Positions 8,768 through 18,888 are shown, counted from the first letter of the stretch. The stretch: 64,000 bases of DNA from Hufsiella ginkgonis (GCF_009834915.1 NZ_WVHS01000006.1:62001-126000), one strand, 5' to 3'. Numbers and translations are program-made. Notes: generated by a model from the sequence alone, not told the origin.

Positions 8768-10675
8768 TTACACATACGCCCGCTGGTTCTTCCCTTCCAT
8801 CCAGTTCATGAATGCCTTGTTCACTACTTTATTACCTCCGGGGGTCGGGTAGTTGCCCGAGAAGTACCAGTCGCCGAGGTGATCGGGGCAGGCCACATGC
8901 AGGTTATCGAGGGTCTGGAAGATCACCTCTACTTTGGCATTGATATCTTTGGGGGTAATGATCTTTGCGATCTTATCAGAGATCTCCTGGTCGGTAAACG
9001 GTGCGTAAATATTCTGAACATAGTTATGCGCCTGTCCTTTTGCCAGCCGCTGTGCAGCTTTACAGCTTTCGTAGGTCTGGAAGATCACGCCTTCCATGTC
9101 GCGTTCGCGGAGCAGCGAAACGGCCGCCTCGAAGGCGACAAAATCGCCCATGCGCGACATGTCGATCCCGTAACAGTCCGGGTAACGGATCTGCGGAGCG
9201 GAAGAAACCACTACGATCTTTTTCGGGCCCAGGCGGTCGAGAATGCGTAAAATACTTTGTTTCAGGGTAGTTCCGCGAACGATGGAGTCATCCAGTACCA
9301 CCAGGGTATCTTCTTTGCGTTTGATGAGGCCGTAAGTGGTATCGTATACATGGGCCACCATATCCGAGCGGTCGGCATCCTGTGTAATGAACGTCCGCAG
9401 CTTGGCATCTTTAATGGCGATCTTCTCCACACGCGGCGCCATGTTCAGCATTTCCTCAAGCTCCTGGTCTGACACCTTTTCATCCCTGTTCAGAAGCGTT
9501 TTTTTCTGGAGATCCTTTATATGCTTGTGGAGTCCTTCCACCATCCCGTAGAACGCGGTTTCGGCAGTATTGGGAATATAAGAAAACACCGTGTTTTTGA
9601 AATCGTGCTTCACCGCTTCCAGGATCTGCGGGCACAGCAGCCTGCCCAGCTGTTTACGCTCGCGATAAATGGCGGCATCGCTTCCGCGCGAAAAATAGAT
9701 CCGCTCAAACGAGCACGAAAGCTGTTTTGGCGAAGGTTTGTGAAATTCCTGTTCGGAAACGTGGCCATTCTTTTTCACGATGAGCGCATGACCCGGCTTT
9801 ATTTCCTGGATCAGCTCAAAAGGAATATTAAAAGCCGTCTGGATAGCCGGCCGCTCAGAGGTTACCACCACAATTTCGTCATCCACGTAATAAAACGCCG
9901 GGCGGATCCCTACCGGGTCGCGCATTACGAACGCATCGCCATGCCCGAAAATCCCGCTGATGGTATAACCACCATCCCAGGTTTTTGCCGACCGGCGAAG
10001 GATCTCGCGCACATCCATGTTATCGGCTATCTTATGGGTGATCTCCGCATTCGAGTACCCTTCTTTTTTAAACTGGTCGAACAGTTCCTGGTTTTCGGCA
10101 TCTAAAAAGTGCCCGATCTTTTCCAGGACGGTTACCGTGTCTGATTTCTCCTTTGGATGCTGACCAAGCTCGTAGAGCTGTTCGAGCAGTTCATCTACGT
10201 TGGTCATGTTAAAATTCCCCGCGATAACGAGGTTACGCGCCATCCAGTTATTCTGGCGCAGGAAAGGATGGCAGTTCTCGATGCTGTTCTTTCCATGGGT
10301 ACCGTAACGCAGGTGACCCATGAGCACTTCACCCGTAAAGCTTATGTTCTCTTTGAGCCATTCGGTATCTGCCATCAGCTCAGGACTAACCGCCTGTACA
10401 TCTGCAAATTTCTTCTGCACATACTCGAAGATCTCCGAAACGGCTTTGGCACCCATCGCCCGGTGACGGCTTATATAGCGGTTTCCCGGCTTTACATCCA
10501 GTTTTATGGTGGCTATCCCTGCTCCGTCCTGCCCCCGGTTGTGTTGTTTTTCCATAAGCAGGTACAGCTTGTTCAGGCCGTATAAGGCCGTTCCATATTT
10601 CTGCTGATAGTAAGAGAGGGGTTTTAACAAACGGATGAGGGCGATGCCGCACTCGTGTTTAATTTGATCACTCAT
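8768..10675 (-). CDS. Amidophosphoribosyltransferase-family protein (long PurF-like form)
   Basis: A class II glutamine amidotransferase joined to a phosphoribosyltransferase domain. Cys9, within HECGIALIRL, is the expected N-terminal nucleophile after removal of an eight-residue propeptide. Glutaminase motifs include GHLRYGTHG and the NFN-containing segment after it. The PRPP loop is VVLDDSIVRGTTL near residue 458. PurF catalyses the first committed step of purine synthesis (PRPP + glutamine to phosphoribosylamine). At 635 residues it is clearly longer than classical PurF (about 470-510), with an insert between the domains and a C-terminal extension. I recall a long PurF-like form of this size in Bacteroidota, so a second canonical purF may exist elsewhere. 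A -7 promoter box precedes it. Confidence 0.85.
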   Translation of the reverse strand: MSDQIKHECGIALIRLLKPLSYYQQKYGTALYGLNKLYLLMEKQHNRGQDGAGIATIKLDVKPGNRYISRHRAMGAKAVSEIFEYVQKKFADVQAVSPELMADTEWLKENISFTGEVLMGHLRYGTHGKNSIENCHPFLRQNNWMARNLVIAGNFNMTNVDELLEQLYELGQHPKEKSDTVTVLEKIGHFLDAENQELFDQFKKEGYSNAEITHKIADNMDVREILRRSAKTWDGGYTISGIFGHGDAFVMRDPVGIRPAFYYVDDEIVVVTSERPAIQTAFNIPFELIQEIKPGHALIVKKNGHVSEQEFHKPSPKQLSCSFERIYFSRGSDAAIYRERKQLGRLLCPQILEAVKHDFKNTVFSYIPNTAETAFYGMVEGLHKHIKDLQKKTLLNRDEKVSDQELEEMLNMAPRVEKIAIKDAKLRTFITQDADRSDMVAHVYDTTYGLIKRKEDTLVVLDDSIVRGTTLKQSILRILDRLGPKKIVVVSSAPQIRYPDCYGIDMSRMGDFVAFEAAVSLLRERDMEGVIFQTYESCKAAQRLAKGQAHNYVQNIYAPFTDQEISDKIAKIITPKDINAKVEVIFQTLDNLHVACPDHLGDWYFSGNYPTPGGNKVVNKAFMNWMEGKNQRAYV

Positions 10676-10697
10676 AGACTGATGGGTAATGAGTATG

Positions 10698-10705
10698 CAA
10701 AGCTA
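10698..10705 (-). promoter_or_regulatory. Bacteroidota -7 promoter box of the PurF-family gene
   Basis: On the minus strand this reads TAGCTTTG, a full match to TAnnTTTG, ending 22 bases before the ATG at 10675. No good TTG is seen at the -33 spacing, so the call rests on one element and its position. Confidence 0.4.
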
Positions 10706-10753
10706 AGGATTAAATTAGCAAAAAGCGAGTATGTTGAAAACGTGACAATTAAA

Positions 10754-13714
10754 TTAGCTAACAACCGTCAACGGGAGCGAAAAGCTGAACGTCGATCCTT
10801 CTCCCTGTTCCGACTCCACCCAGATGCGGCCTCCTGCCCGGGCAATGATCTCGCGGGAAATGTAGAGACCGAGTCCAAGCCCGGGAAACGTTTGTTGTTT
10901 GTCGCCGCTTACGCGATAGAACTGCTCAAATACGCGCTCTTTCTTATCTCCGGAGATCCCGATGCCAAAATCCTTTACGCTGAGGGTGATCCCGCCATCG
11001 GAAACACGACTGCTTACAATGATCTCGCCGCCGGCAGGCGCATATTTAATGGCATTGCTCACCAGGTTGGTAACTACCTGGCCCAGGCGGAACTTATCAC
11101 CATACAGCATCACCGTACCCGCAAGGCGGCCTATAACGACATGCCTGGTGGTGGTACGCTGCATATCTTCCATGATTTCGCTCACCATTTCGTTAAAATC
11201 GAAGGCATCATTGTTAAACTGCAGCTTGCCGGTGTGGATCTTGGTTACGTCCAGCAGGTCGGAGATCAGGTTGGTAAGGCGATTCAGCTGCTGGTCCATT
11301 TTTAGCACCATATCCGCTTTGCGGGAATCGCCGCTCCTGCGCAACATCTGTTCGAGCACCTGGGTATATGCCTTGATGCTGGTAACGGGTGTTTTCAGTT
11401 CGTGACTGGCAATGCCCAGGAAGTCGTCCTTTTGCCGCTGCGTCTCCTTCTGCTCGTGGATATCGGTAAGTGTTCCGGCCCACGAAACGATCTCACCCTG
11501 TACATTATAGACTGGCAGCGCAGCAGATAAATGCCACCTGAACACGCCGTCGTGCCGTTTTAACCGCAGCTCCATGCGATGCGGCCTGCGTGCCGCTACA
11601 TCGTCCATCCATACCTTGTCGGCCATTTCGCGGTCGGCTGCCGCGATAAAAAGGCCTGTATTCAGTGTGCCCACACCCATACGCGGCAACCCGGTGAAGT
11701 CGTACCATTTTTGCGAGAAATAGTCTACCCTTCCCTCCGGCGTAGTGGTATAGGCGATCTGCGGAAGACCTTCGAGTATGCTGGTGAGTTTCTCGGCACT
11801 CTCCCGAAGTTCGTTCTTTGCCGCATTTTCTTTGCGAAGATCGCGGGCAATGGTGGCGCGGCCCTGCGGTTTCCCCGTTCCTGGATCGTACACGAACATG
11901 GTAGTGGCGTGTACCGGGATCGACTCGCCGGTAACAAAGTGCCGGTACGCGATCTCGCCTGTCCACCGGCCTTTTTCGGTCAGCTCCCTGTTTATAGATA
12001 CCTGCACTTTCTCCAGCTCATCGGGCATTACGTACTCGGTATTTATGCGCATGATCTCTCTTGGATCCGTCGCGCCGAGCATCCGCTGACCGGCTTTGTT
12101 TACATAAGTAACGCTGCCATCCAGGTCAGAGAGGCTTATGAAGTCAGAACTATTATCTACGAGGAAGAGCAGTTTTCGTTGTTCCTCGCGGGAAGAGAGC
12201 TCCGGGCGCAGATCACGTATGGTGGCGCCGCGGCCGATGGGCTCGCCGGTGAGCTTATCATGGATGATCACAAAATCGGCGTGACAGGGAATGATCTCGC
12301 CCGTTTTAAAATGCCGCACATGAATGGTGCCGCTCCATTTCCCCTCGTTTAGCAGCTCAGGCATTACCACGCCGCTCATCCACTCGAGGTTGCGCGGATC
12401 ATAAAAATCGCGGGCCTTAATCCGGGAGGTATCTTCGTCATGCCCGATGCCTACCAGTTCCCTGCCGGCCTTGTTCAGGTAGATCAGCTTGCCATCATAG
12501 TTGGTAACCGCCATGTAGTCAGGGCTGTTCTCTATCAGGGAGATCAGTTTCTGCTGTTCCGCAACAGCGGCCATCTCGGGGCGCAGGTCGCGCATGATAG
12601 CCCCTACGGCCACTGCTTCGCCGGTAACCGGGTCGTCTATACGAACAGTGCTGTTATATACCGGGAAGACCTCCCCGGTTTGCAGGTGCTTTAACAGCAT
12701 TTTTCCCGACCATCGGCCGGTATTGAGCGTTGTGGGTACCACTTCATTCTCTACCTGCCCGAAATGTTCGGGGGCATGAAGTGCGGTAACGGGCGTTTGG
12801 ATCACTTCGGCAGGGTCTTTGAAGCCCAGCAGGTCCATTCCGGCCTTATTGAGGTACGAATTGCGCCCATCGAGCTCGAGGATAGACATCAGCTCTGCGC
12901 TATTTTCTACCAGGGCAAGCAGTTTCTTCTTTTCCTGGTCCTTGTATACTTCCTCGCTGATATCGCGGGTGGTACCCGAAAAGCGATAAGCTTTTCCATC
13001 CCTGAAATAGGCCTTGCCTTTATTATGGATCCAGCGGTGTTCTTTTGATCCCGGCACGCCGGTACGAAATTTAATGTCATAATTGCCGTCGGAAGCGGGA
13101 TTAAGCGCGCTATCCACCGCCTGTGTTACTAAAGAAAGATCGTCGGGGTGGATACAGGTTCGTATCTCCGCATAAGTGACCTGCCGGTCCGGCGGAAAAC
13201 CGTAAAGCTGCCTGCAGCGGTCATCCCAGGTCACTTGGCCGTTCACCGGGTCCATGTCCCAGGTACCAAGCTCGGCCGCCAGCAACGCAAAATGGATCCG
13301 CTCCTCGGCCTTGATCAGCAGCTCTTTTGCCCGCACACTCGAGGTAACGTCCACCGCGATATTGAGAATACCGTAGACGTTACCGGCAGGGTCCCTCACG
13401 GGCTTATAAGAAAAATTGAAATAACAAGGTTGGATCACGCCGTTTACCGGCAGGTCTACACGCTCCTCTTCTACGAAATACGTTTCGCCACTGGCATATA
13501 CCCGCTGCAGGCGCTCCGGGAACGGTTGCCCGTCGGGGCCAGGAAGTACTTCGCTTAGTTTTTTCCCGATCACTTCCCCGGTTTTTCCCCATAAATTAAG
13601 CATGGCCTCGTTTGCGAGGGCGATGGTCATCTCCTGTCCCGTATACAACGCGGCGGGCATGGGAGCCTCGAGAATGAGGGGACGAAAATGGAAATCCTGC
13701 TGCTTAGGTTTCAT
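10754..13714 (-). CDS. Soluble multi-PAS sensor histidine kinase
   Basis: A 986-residue protein without membrane segments or signal peptide, so probably a cytosolic sensor. Six PAS/PAC modules can be placed at roughly 10-130, 140-255, 262-390, 390-515, 515-640 and 640-755. Modules three to five are clear tandem repeats, each opening with a pattern like L-x-E-N-S and YLNKAG and closing with H-x-x-TGE and RDLRxE. The kinase core follows: H-box ASHELKTPVTSIKAY (phosphohistidine near 771), N-box TNLVSNAIKYAP, G1 DFGIGIS, F-box FEQFYRV and G2 GLGLGLYIS. It has no receiver domain and no adjacent response regulator. It begins 39 bases after nuoN on the same strand. Ligand unknown. Confidence 0.93.
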   Translation of the reverse strand: MKPKQQDFHFRPLILEAPMPAALYTGQEMTIALANEAMLNLWGKTGEVIGKKLSEVLPGPDGQPFPERLQRVYASGETYFVEEERVDLPVNGVIQPCYFNFSYKPVRDPAGNVYGILNIAVDVTSSVRAKELLIKAEERIHFALLAAELGTWDMDPVNGQVTWDDRCRQLYGFPPDRQVTYAEIRTCIHPDDLSLVTQAVDSALNPASDGNYDIKFRTGVPGSKEHRWIHNKGKAYFRDGKAYRFSGTTRDISEEVYKDQEKKKLLALVENSAELMSILELDGRNSYLNKAGMDLLGFKDPAEVIQTPVTALHAPEHFGQVENEVVPTTLNTGRWSGKMLLKHLQTGEVFPVYNSTVRIDDPVTGEAVAVGAIMRDLRPEMAAVAEQQKLISLIENSPDYMAVTNYDGKLIYLNKAGRELVGIGHDEDTSRIKARDFYDPRNLEWMSGVVMPELLNEGKWSGTIHVRHFKTGEIIPCHADFVIIHDKLTGEPIGRGATIRDLRPELSSREEQRKLLFLVDNSSDFISLSDLDGSVTYVNKAGQRMLGATDPREIMRINTEYVMPDELEKVQVSINRELTEKGRWTGEIAYRHFVTGESIPVHATTMFVYDPGTGKPQGRATIARDLRKENAAKNELRESAEKLTSILEGLPQIAYTTTPEGRVDYFSQKWYDFTGLPRMGVGTLNTGLFIAAADREMADKVWMDDVAARRPHRMELRLKRHDGVFRWHLSAALPVYNVQGEIVSWAGTLTDIHEQKETQRQKDDFLGIASHELKTPVTSIKAYTQVLEQMLRRSGDSRKADMVLKMDQQLNRLTNLISDLLDVTKIHTGKLQFNNDAFDFNEMVSEIMEDMQRTTTRHVVIGRLAGTVMLYGDKFRLGQVVTNLVSNAIKYAPAGGEIIVSSRVSDGGITLSVKDFGIGISGDKKERVFEQFYRVSGDKQQTFPGLGLGLYISREIIARAGGRIWVESEQGEGSTFSFSLPLTVVS

Positions 13715-13719
13715 CGGCT

Positions 13720-13740
13720 CTTAAAAATACACTTTTTAAG
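13720..13740. other. AT-rich perfect inverted repeat between nuoN and the histidine kinase
   Basis: CTTAAAAA and TTTTTAAG form 8-base perfect arms around TACAC. It lies after the nuoN stop and six bases before the kinase start on the minus strand. It could be a weak terminator, a protein site or an mRNA hairpin near the ribosome site; the stem is mostly A-T and has no GC core, so a strong terminator is unlikely. Confidence 0.3.
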
Positions 13741-13753
13741 CTTTTCGCAACAG

Positions 13754-15253
13754 TTATCCCGGGAGGTATGCAGTGATGAGCTGGGGAAAAATGCCAACTG
13801 CGAGTAAAATAAGCATGATGGCGAAAGCGGTATACACCAACAGGCCGTTTTTCGTAGTGATCGTCACCGCGGTATCGCCGCTCCTCAACCAGGCATTTAG
13901 CGGGATCTTCAGGTAATAGAAAAGCGAGATCACGGTAGTAACTGCGCCCGTAATGAGCATAGCCAGGGGCAAGAGTGCATGCGTGGCCCTGTACTGCCCC
14001 CACACGGAGCTAAATATCAGCAACTTACCAATAAACCCGCCTGTTGGGGGAATACCGGTGAGGGAAATAAGCACTACCACGAAGATAGTGAACGCCAGCG
14101 GGAACCTCTTGCCCAGCCCGGCGTAACCCGTTGCCGTAACGGCATTTGCGCGCTGCTCTACGTAATCGGCCAGCATAAAAGCCGCCATATTCATTAACGC
14201 ATACACGATCACATAAAAGAACATGGCGCGAAAACCGCCGTGGTCCAGCGATACAAATCCCATCAGGATGAAGCCGGTATGGCCGATGGACGAATAGGCC
14301 AGCATCCGCTTGATATTATCCTGCCAGACCGCAGAGAAATTCCCCACGACCATGGTCATAATGGCAATGACTGAAATGGTGTTCTTAAAGTCGAAAAAGC
14401 GATGTCCTTCGGCGGCTACGAAAAAGGTCATCAGGAAGATAAGCAAGAGGGCGAAACCGGCAATCTTAGGGCCGGTTGACAGGAAAGCGGTAACCGGCGT
14501 TGGGGCTCCTTCGTACACATCGGGGCTCCAGAAATGGACGGGCACAAAAGATAACTTAAAGCCGATCCCTGCCAATACCAGTGTAATGGCGGTTGCGGAG
14601 CTTAACGACGGGACATTTTCGAGACCGCGCACCATTATTTCTCCCAGGTCGAGCGTGCCGGTAAAAGCGTAGATCAATGAAATTCCGTAGAGCATGATGG
14701 CCGAACATGCGCCGCCGAACAGGGCATATTTTATGGAGGCTTCTGCCTGCCTGCTATTCCCGGAGATGTAGCCCACCATGAGGTAGGAGCCTACAGACAC
14801 CATTTCTACCGACAGGTATACCATCAGGAGGTTAATGGACATTGACATAAAGCTCATCCCCAGCACCACTACGAGTAGAATATTATACAGGTCGCCGGTA
14901 CCTTTTGCATGCTGCTGCAGCTGCCGGTTAAAAAAGCAGAGCACCAGGAACAGCAATGCAACGCCATAAAACACCAGTTTAAACACGTTGCTGAACACCG
15001 AAGAGAAGATCATCCCGTAAAAAAGCGGATCGGCAGGAAGGTCGTCGCCCGCAGCAAGCGTTAACCAGGCTGCGGCGCCCAGCCCGGCGGCAGCGCAAAT
15101 AAGCACCGCATGGCGGAACCGGCGGGAGAAAAATAGGTCGATAATAACGCCAAGCAAGAAGGCAGCTACAAGTGCGATCTCTGGCATGAGGTAGCGGATG
15201 CCGCCGGTAACCGCACTGAACGTTCCTGTTATATCCGGGAATTGCTGATCCAT
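13754..15253 (-). CDS. nuoN: NADH-quinone oxidoreductase subunit N
   Basis: One of the three antiporter-like proton-pumping subunits in the membrane arm of complex I. The protein has 499 residues and about fourteen hydrophobic segments, with the family core LAGIGFKLSFVPVHFWSPDVYEGAPTPVTAFLSTGPK (split here by lysine-bearing helices), the helix with IKRMLAYSSIGHTGFILMG, and GIPPTGGFIGKLLIFSS. It is the last gene of the nuoHIJKLMN run, four bases after nuoM. Confidence 0.95.
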   Translation of the reverse strand: MDQQFPDITGTFSAVTGGIRYLMPEIALVAAFLLGVIIDLFFSRRFRHAVLICAAAGLGAAAWLTLAAGDDLPADPLFYGMIFSSVFSNVFKLVFYGVALLFLVLCFFNRQLQQHAKGTGDLYNILLVVVLGMSFMSMSINLLMVYLSVEMVSVGSYLMVGYISGNSRQAEASIKYALFGGACSAIMLYGISLIYAFTGTLDLGEIMVRGLENVPSLSSATAITLVLAGIGFKLSFVPVHFWSPDVYEGAPTPVTAFLSTGPKIAGFALLLIFLMTFFVAAEGHRFFDFKNTISVIAIMTMVVGNFSAVWQDNIKRMLAYSSIGHTGFILMGFVSLDHGGFRAMFFYVIVYALMNMAAFMLADYVEQRANAVTATGYAGLGKRFPLAFTIFVVVLISLTGIPPTGGFIGKLLIFSSVWGQYRATHALLPLAMLITGAVTTVISLFYYLKIPLNAWLRSGDTAVTITTKNGLLVYTAFAIMLILLAVGIFPQLITAYLPG

Positions 15254-15257
15254 GCGG

Positions 15258-16853
15258 TTAAGGGTTTACCAGTTTGACCAGGTCGAGCACAGAAGTGTTG
15301 ATCTGTGTGAATACCACACCGGGCAGGATTCCCAGTAACAACGCCATCGCCGCGAGCGGAACAAGGGCGATCTTTTCGCGGATCGTTACATCTGTGAGCA
15401 ACAAACGCCAGGGCTCGCCGCCCGATAGTCGCAGCTGCCCGAAAAACATTCGCTGTAATGTCCATAACAGGTAGGCCGCGCTTAACAGGATCCCTACGGA
15501 ACCACCCAGTGCCATCCAGCGCGGGATAAGCCCGTTTACGCCTGCTGACTTAAACGCACCGGTGAGGCTGAACGCCTCCGCGATGAACGCCGAGAATCCC
15601 GGCAGGCCCAGTGACGCGAAGAATGCCACCATGATGAAGAACGTATACTGCGGCATCAGTTGCGAGAGTCCCCGGAAATTGGCGATCTCGCGGTCGTGTA
15701 CCCGGGTATAGATCACGCCGACGAGGAAGAACAACATCACGGACAAGAATCCATGGCTGATCATTTGCATCATTGCGCCGCTGATCCCCTCCGCGGTTAC
15801 CGAAGCGATGCCGAGCAGCACAAAACCCATGTGGGAAACGGAGGAATAAGCCACCAAACGTTTCAGGTCGCGCTGCGCCAGCGCATTTAAAGCCCCGTAA
15901 ATGATAGACACTACCCCGATCAGCCCGATCCACCACGCATATCCCAGCGCGGCTTCGGGAAAAATACTGTAGCAGATCCTGATGACGCCGTAGCCGCCCA
16001 CTTTAAGCAGGATACCGGCAAGTACGATGGAAACGGGTGTAGGCGCTTCAACGTGCGCATCGGGCAGCCATGTGTGTAACGGAACGATAGGCACCTTAAT
16101 GGCAAATGCAACAAAAAGAACGATAAATGCCAGCGACCGCGCCGGGATCCCGAGCAGCAACTGACCGGAAAACTTAGCGAATAGCGACCCATCCACATAG
16201 TTTGCCGGGTTCATCATATGCACCATGTTAAAGGTATGATCGCCGGTAAGCGGGTCTTGCACCGAAAAGTACAAACCCACCATGATAAGCAGCATAAACA
16301 CCGATCCAAACAGGGTATACAGGAAAAACTTGATGGCTGCATATTCCCGTTTTACACCGCCCCACATCCCGATAAGGAAATAGATCGGGAGCAGCATCAG
16401 CTCGTAAAACAGGTAGAAGAGAAAGAAATCCATCGCGGTGAACACGCCCATCACAGCCGTATCCAGCAGCATGAAAAGCGCAAAATAACCTTTAAGATTG
16501 GTTGTTATCTCCCAGGAAGAGAGCACGGCGACAAACATCACCAGCGACGTAAGCAAGAGGAAGGGCATCGAGAGGCCGTCGATCGCAAGGAAATAGTCGA
16601 TCTGCAAACGGCTGTCGCCGCCAACATTTAGCTGTATCCAGGAGAGTTTCTCTGCAAACTGGAGCGTGTGCTCGTTGTTCACCCCGCCCAGCGAGGGGTT
16701 AAACCGCACCCATACCAGCACACTGAGCAGCACCTGTAAAATGGTCGCCGCCAATGCCACGTACTTATACCTGGATTGCAGGGATGCCGGGAGCACCAGC
16801 ACGATCAATCCGGCAACAAGCGGTGAAAAGACCAGTACGGAAAGCAGATTCAT
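15258..16853 (-). CDS. nuoM: NADH-quinone oxidoreductase subunit M
   Basis: A proton-pumping membrane subunit of complex I, 531 residues with about fourteen transmembrane segments. Motifs include FYLFYELMLLPIYFLIGMWGG with the conserved helix-5 glutamate, FVAFAIKVPIVPLHTWLPDAHVEAPTPVS, and LKRLVAYSSVSHMGFVLLGI. It lies between nuoL and nuoN with gaps of only a few bases, so the genes are co-transcribed. Confidence 0.96.
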   Translation of the reverse strand: MNLLSVLVFSPLVAGLIVLVLPASLQSRYKYVALAATILQVLLSVLVWVRFNPSLGGVNNEHTLQFAEKLSWIQLNVGGDSRLQIDYFLAIDGLSMPFLLLTSLVMFVAVLSSWEITTNLKGYFALFMLLDTAVMGVFTAMDFFLFYLFYELMLLPIYFLIGMWGGVKREYAAIKFFLYTLFGSVFMLLIMVGLYFSVQDPLTGDHTFNMVHMMNPANYVDGSLFAKFSGQLLLGIPARSLAFIVLFVAFAIKVPIVPLHTWLPDAHVEAPTPVSIVLAGILLKVGGYGVIRICYSIFPEAALGYAWWIGLIGVVSIIYGALNALAQRDLKRLVAYSSVSHMGFVLLGIASVTAEGISGAMMQMISHGFLSVMLFFLVGVIYTRVHDREIANFRGLSQLMPQYTFFIMVAFFASLGLPGFSAFIAEAFSLTGAFKSAGVNGLIPRWMALGGSVGILLSAAYLLWTLQRMFFGQLRLSGGEPWRLLLTDVTIREKIALVPLAAMALLLGILPGVVFTQINTSVLDLVKLVNP

Positions 16854-16859
16854 ATCATC

Positions 16860-18887
16860 TTACAAAAAATACGTAAACATAAAAAATAAGAGCACACCGG
16901 CTACCGTGGCCAGCAGGTAATACTGTACCCTACCGTTTTGAAAGTTCCGGGTAAAGTTGCCGATCGTTTTCGAGATACTTCCCAGCCCGTTCACGGCGGC
17001 GTCAACGAGGTAGCGGTCTGTCCAGCGCGACACAGCCGACAGCGACAAACCCAGGCTGCCGACGGCATTTACCAGGCCATCCACCACTTTTTTATCGAAA
17101 CCGAACAGGATACGCGACAACAGCACGACGGGCTTTACAAAAACCGCCAGGTATAATTTATCGAAGTACCAACCATTCAGGGCAAACCGGTAGAGCATCC
17201 CTTTATCGGTAAAGATATTCCCGCTGCGGTTTCTTCCATAGCAAAACCACGCGAAAAAAACCGCCGCGGTCCCGCCAAGGCTTACCAGCACCGGTACATA
17301 GGTATGATAGGCCCCTGCTTCCACAGCGTTTAAGTAAAAGCCTGCCATGATCCACGCGCTTTCAAACGAAACCGGGTTGACCGAAAACAGCGGAAAAAGG
17401 CAACATAGGGCGAGGACGATCATCGGCCAGCGCATCGGCGCGGGCGCCTCGTGAAGTTCCTCCTGCCCGGCAGGTCCAAAAAACACCTTAAAGATGAGCC
17501 GCGCCACATAAAATGCCGTAAGCAAACTGGTAACGAACAGCAGGTAAGGGATCACCGAAAACACATTTTGCTCCGCCGCGCCCCATCCGAAAGCACTCAC
17601 GAGCACCGCATCTTTTGAGAGGAAACCGGATGTACCGGGAAAACCTGCCAGGGCCAGCGCCGCGATTGTCATGACGATAAACGTAACCGGCATCTTTTTC
17701 CGGAGCCCTCCCATGTTGCGAATATCCTGCGGATCGGTGGTATCGCCGCTTTTAGCGTAATGGTGCTGCAGCTCATGGATCACCGCACCGGCCGATAAAA
17801 ACAACAGGCACTTAAAGAACGCATGCGTCGCCAGGTGGAACATAGCACTTTCGGGCGATCCCATTCCTATGGCGGCTATCATATAGCCAAGCTGCGAAAT
17901 GGTCGACCAGGCCAGTATCTTTTTAATATCGTGCTGCGCCAACGCGATAGTGGCGGCCATAAACGCCGTAAACGTGCCGATCGACGCGATCAGCAGCAGC
18001 ACCGTTTGATCAAACAACGGGAACACCCGCACCAGCAGGAAAACGCCGGCAGCTACCATCGTGGCTGCGTGGATCAGTGACGAAACCGGCGTTGGTCCCT
18101 CCATGGCATCCGGAAGCCAGGTGTGCAACGGGAATTGAGCCGATTTGGCCATGGCACCGAAAAAGAACACGGCACCGGCAATGGTAAGCCACGCTTGCGA
18201 AAGCTGTCCCGTAGCGCCTACCCATACCCCGCCGATACGCGGCGATGAAGCCACCAGGCCATGATCACTAAAAAGAGTTACCAGGTCGAGCGTATGGTAC
18301 TGGCTGAACAGGACCATAATACCGGCCAGGAAACCGATGTCGCCGATCCGGTTGATGATGAACGCTTTTTTATTGGCAAGCACGGCCGCCTGACGGGTGT
18401 TCCAGAAACCGATAAGCAGGTATGATGAAAAGCCCACCAACTCCCAGAACAGGTAAATGAGCAGGAGACTATCGGCCACAACCAGCGCCATCATCGAAAA
18501 GCAAAACAAGCCCAGGCAGGTCCAATACACCGGTAAGCGGGGATCGAGCTTCATATATGCCGCAGAGTAAATGTGTACCAGCAGGGAAATTCCCGATATA
18601 AGGAATAACATAAGCACCGACAGGTTATTGAGCAACACCCCTGCGGTAAAAGTGAGGTCGCCGATAGTGAACCAACTTATTTGCCGGTGAATTGCCGTGT
18701 GGTCCCAGGTGGTATAAAAAACAAGCGCGGAGAGGACAAAGGTCAGTACGCTGCCGGCGATAGCAATGCCGCTTCCCCTGTTACGTTTAGAGAAAGTGTA
18801 GGTCGCTATCGCGCCGAGCAACGGGATAACCGCCGCCCCGCACGCAAGCATAACTGTACCATCCAGGTTTAGCGTTGCGAGTCCCAC
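16860..18887 (-). CDS. nuoL: NADH-quinone oxidoreductase subunit L
   Basis: The largest antiporter-like subunit of complex I, at the distal end of the membrane arm; 675 residues including the C-terminal lateral helix region. Diagnostic segments are YLFWELVGFSSYLLIGFW, GAMAKSAQFPLHTWLPDAMEGPTPVSSLIHAATMV (in part) and IKKILAWSTISQLGYM. The start is GTG at 18887, one base after the nuoK stop; the next in-frame ATG (M13) would cut into the first helix. Part of nuoHIJKLMN. Confidence 0.96.
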   Translation of the reverse strand: MGLATLNLDGTVMLACGAAVIPLLGAIATYTFSKRNRGSGIAIAGSVLTFVLSALVFYTTWDHTAIHRQISWFTIGDLTFTAGVLLNNLSVLMLFLISGISLLVHIYSAAYMKLDPRLPVYWTCLGLFCFSMMALVVADSLLLIYLFWELVGFSSYLLIGFWNTRQAAVLANKKAFIINRIGDIGFLAGIMVLFSQYHTLDLVTLFSDHGLVASSPRIGGVWVGATGQLSQAWLTIAGAVFFFGAMAKSAQFPLHTWLPDAMEGPTPVSSLIHAATMVAAGVFLLVRVFPLFDQTVLLLIASIGTFTAFMAATIALAQHDIKKILAWSTISQLGYMIAAIGMGSPESAMFHLATHAFFKCLLFLSAGAVIHELQHHYAKSGDTTDPQDIRNMGGLRKKMPVTFIVMTIAALALAGFPGTSGFLSKDAVLVSAFGWGAAEQNVFSVIPYLLFVTSLLTAFYVARLIFKVFFGPAGQEELHEAPAPMRWPMIVLALCCLFPLFSVNPVSFESAWIMAGFYLNAVEAGAYHTYVPVLVSLGGTAAVFFAWFCYGRNRSGNIFTDKGMLYRFALNGWYFDKLYLAVFVKPVVLLSRILFGFDKKVVDGLVNAVGSLGLSLSAVSRWTDRYLVDAAVNGLGSISKTIGNFTRNFQNGRVQYYLLATVAGVLLFFMFTYFL

Positions 18888-18888
18888 C

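Noticed and set aside
11579-12352. A 257-codon plus-strand frame inside the histidine kinase gene
   Set aside because: It lies antisense to well-supported PAS domains; long antisense frames arise from codon bias in the real gene.
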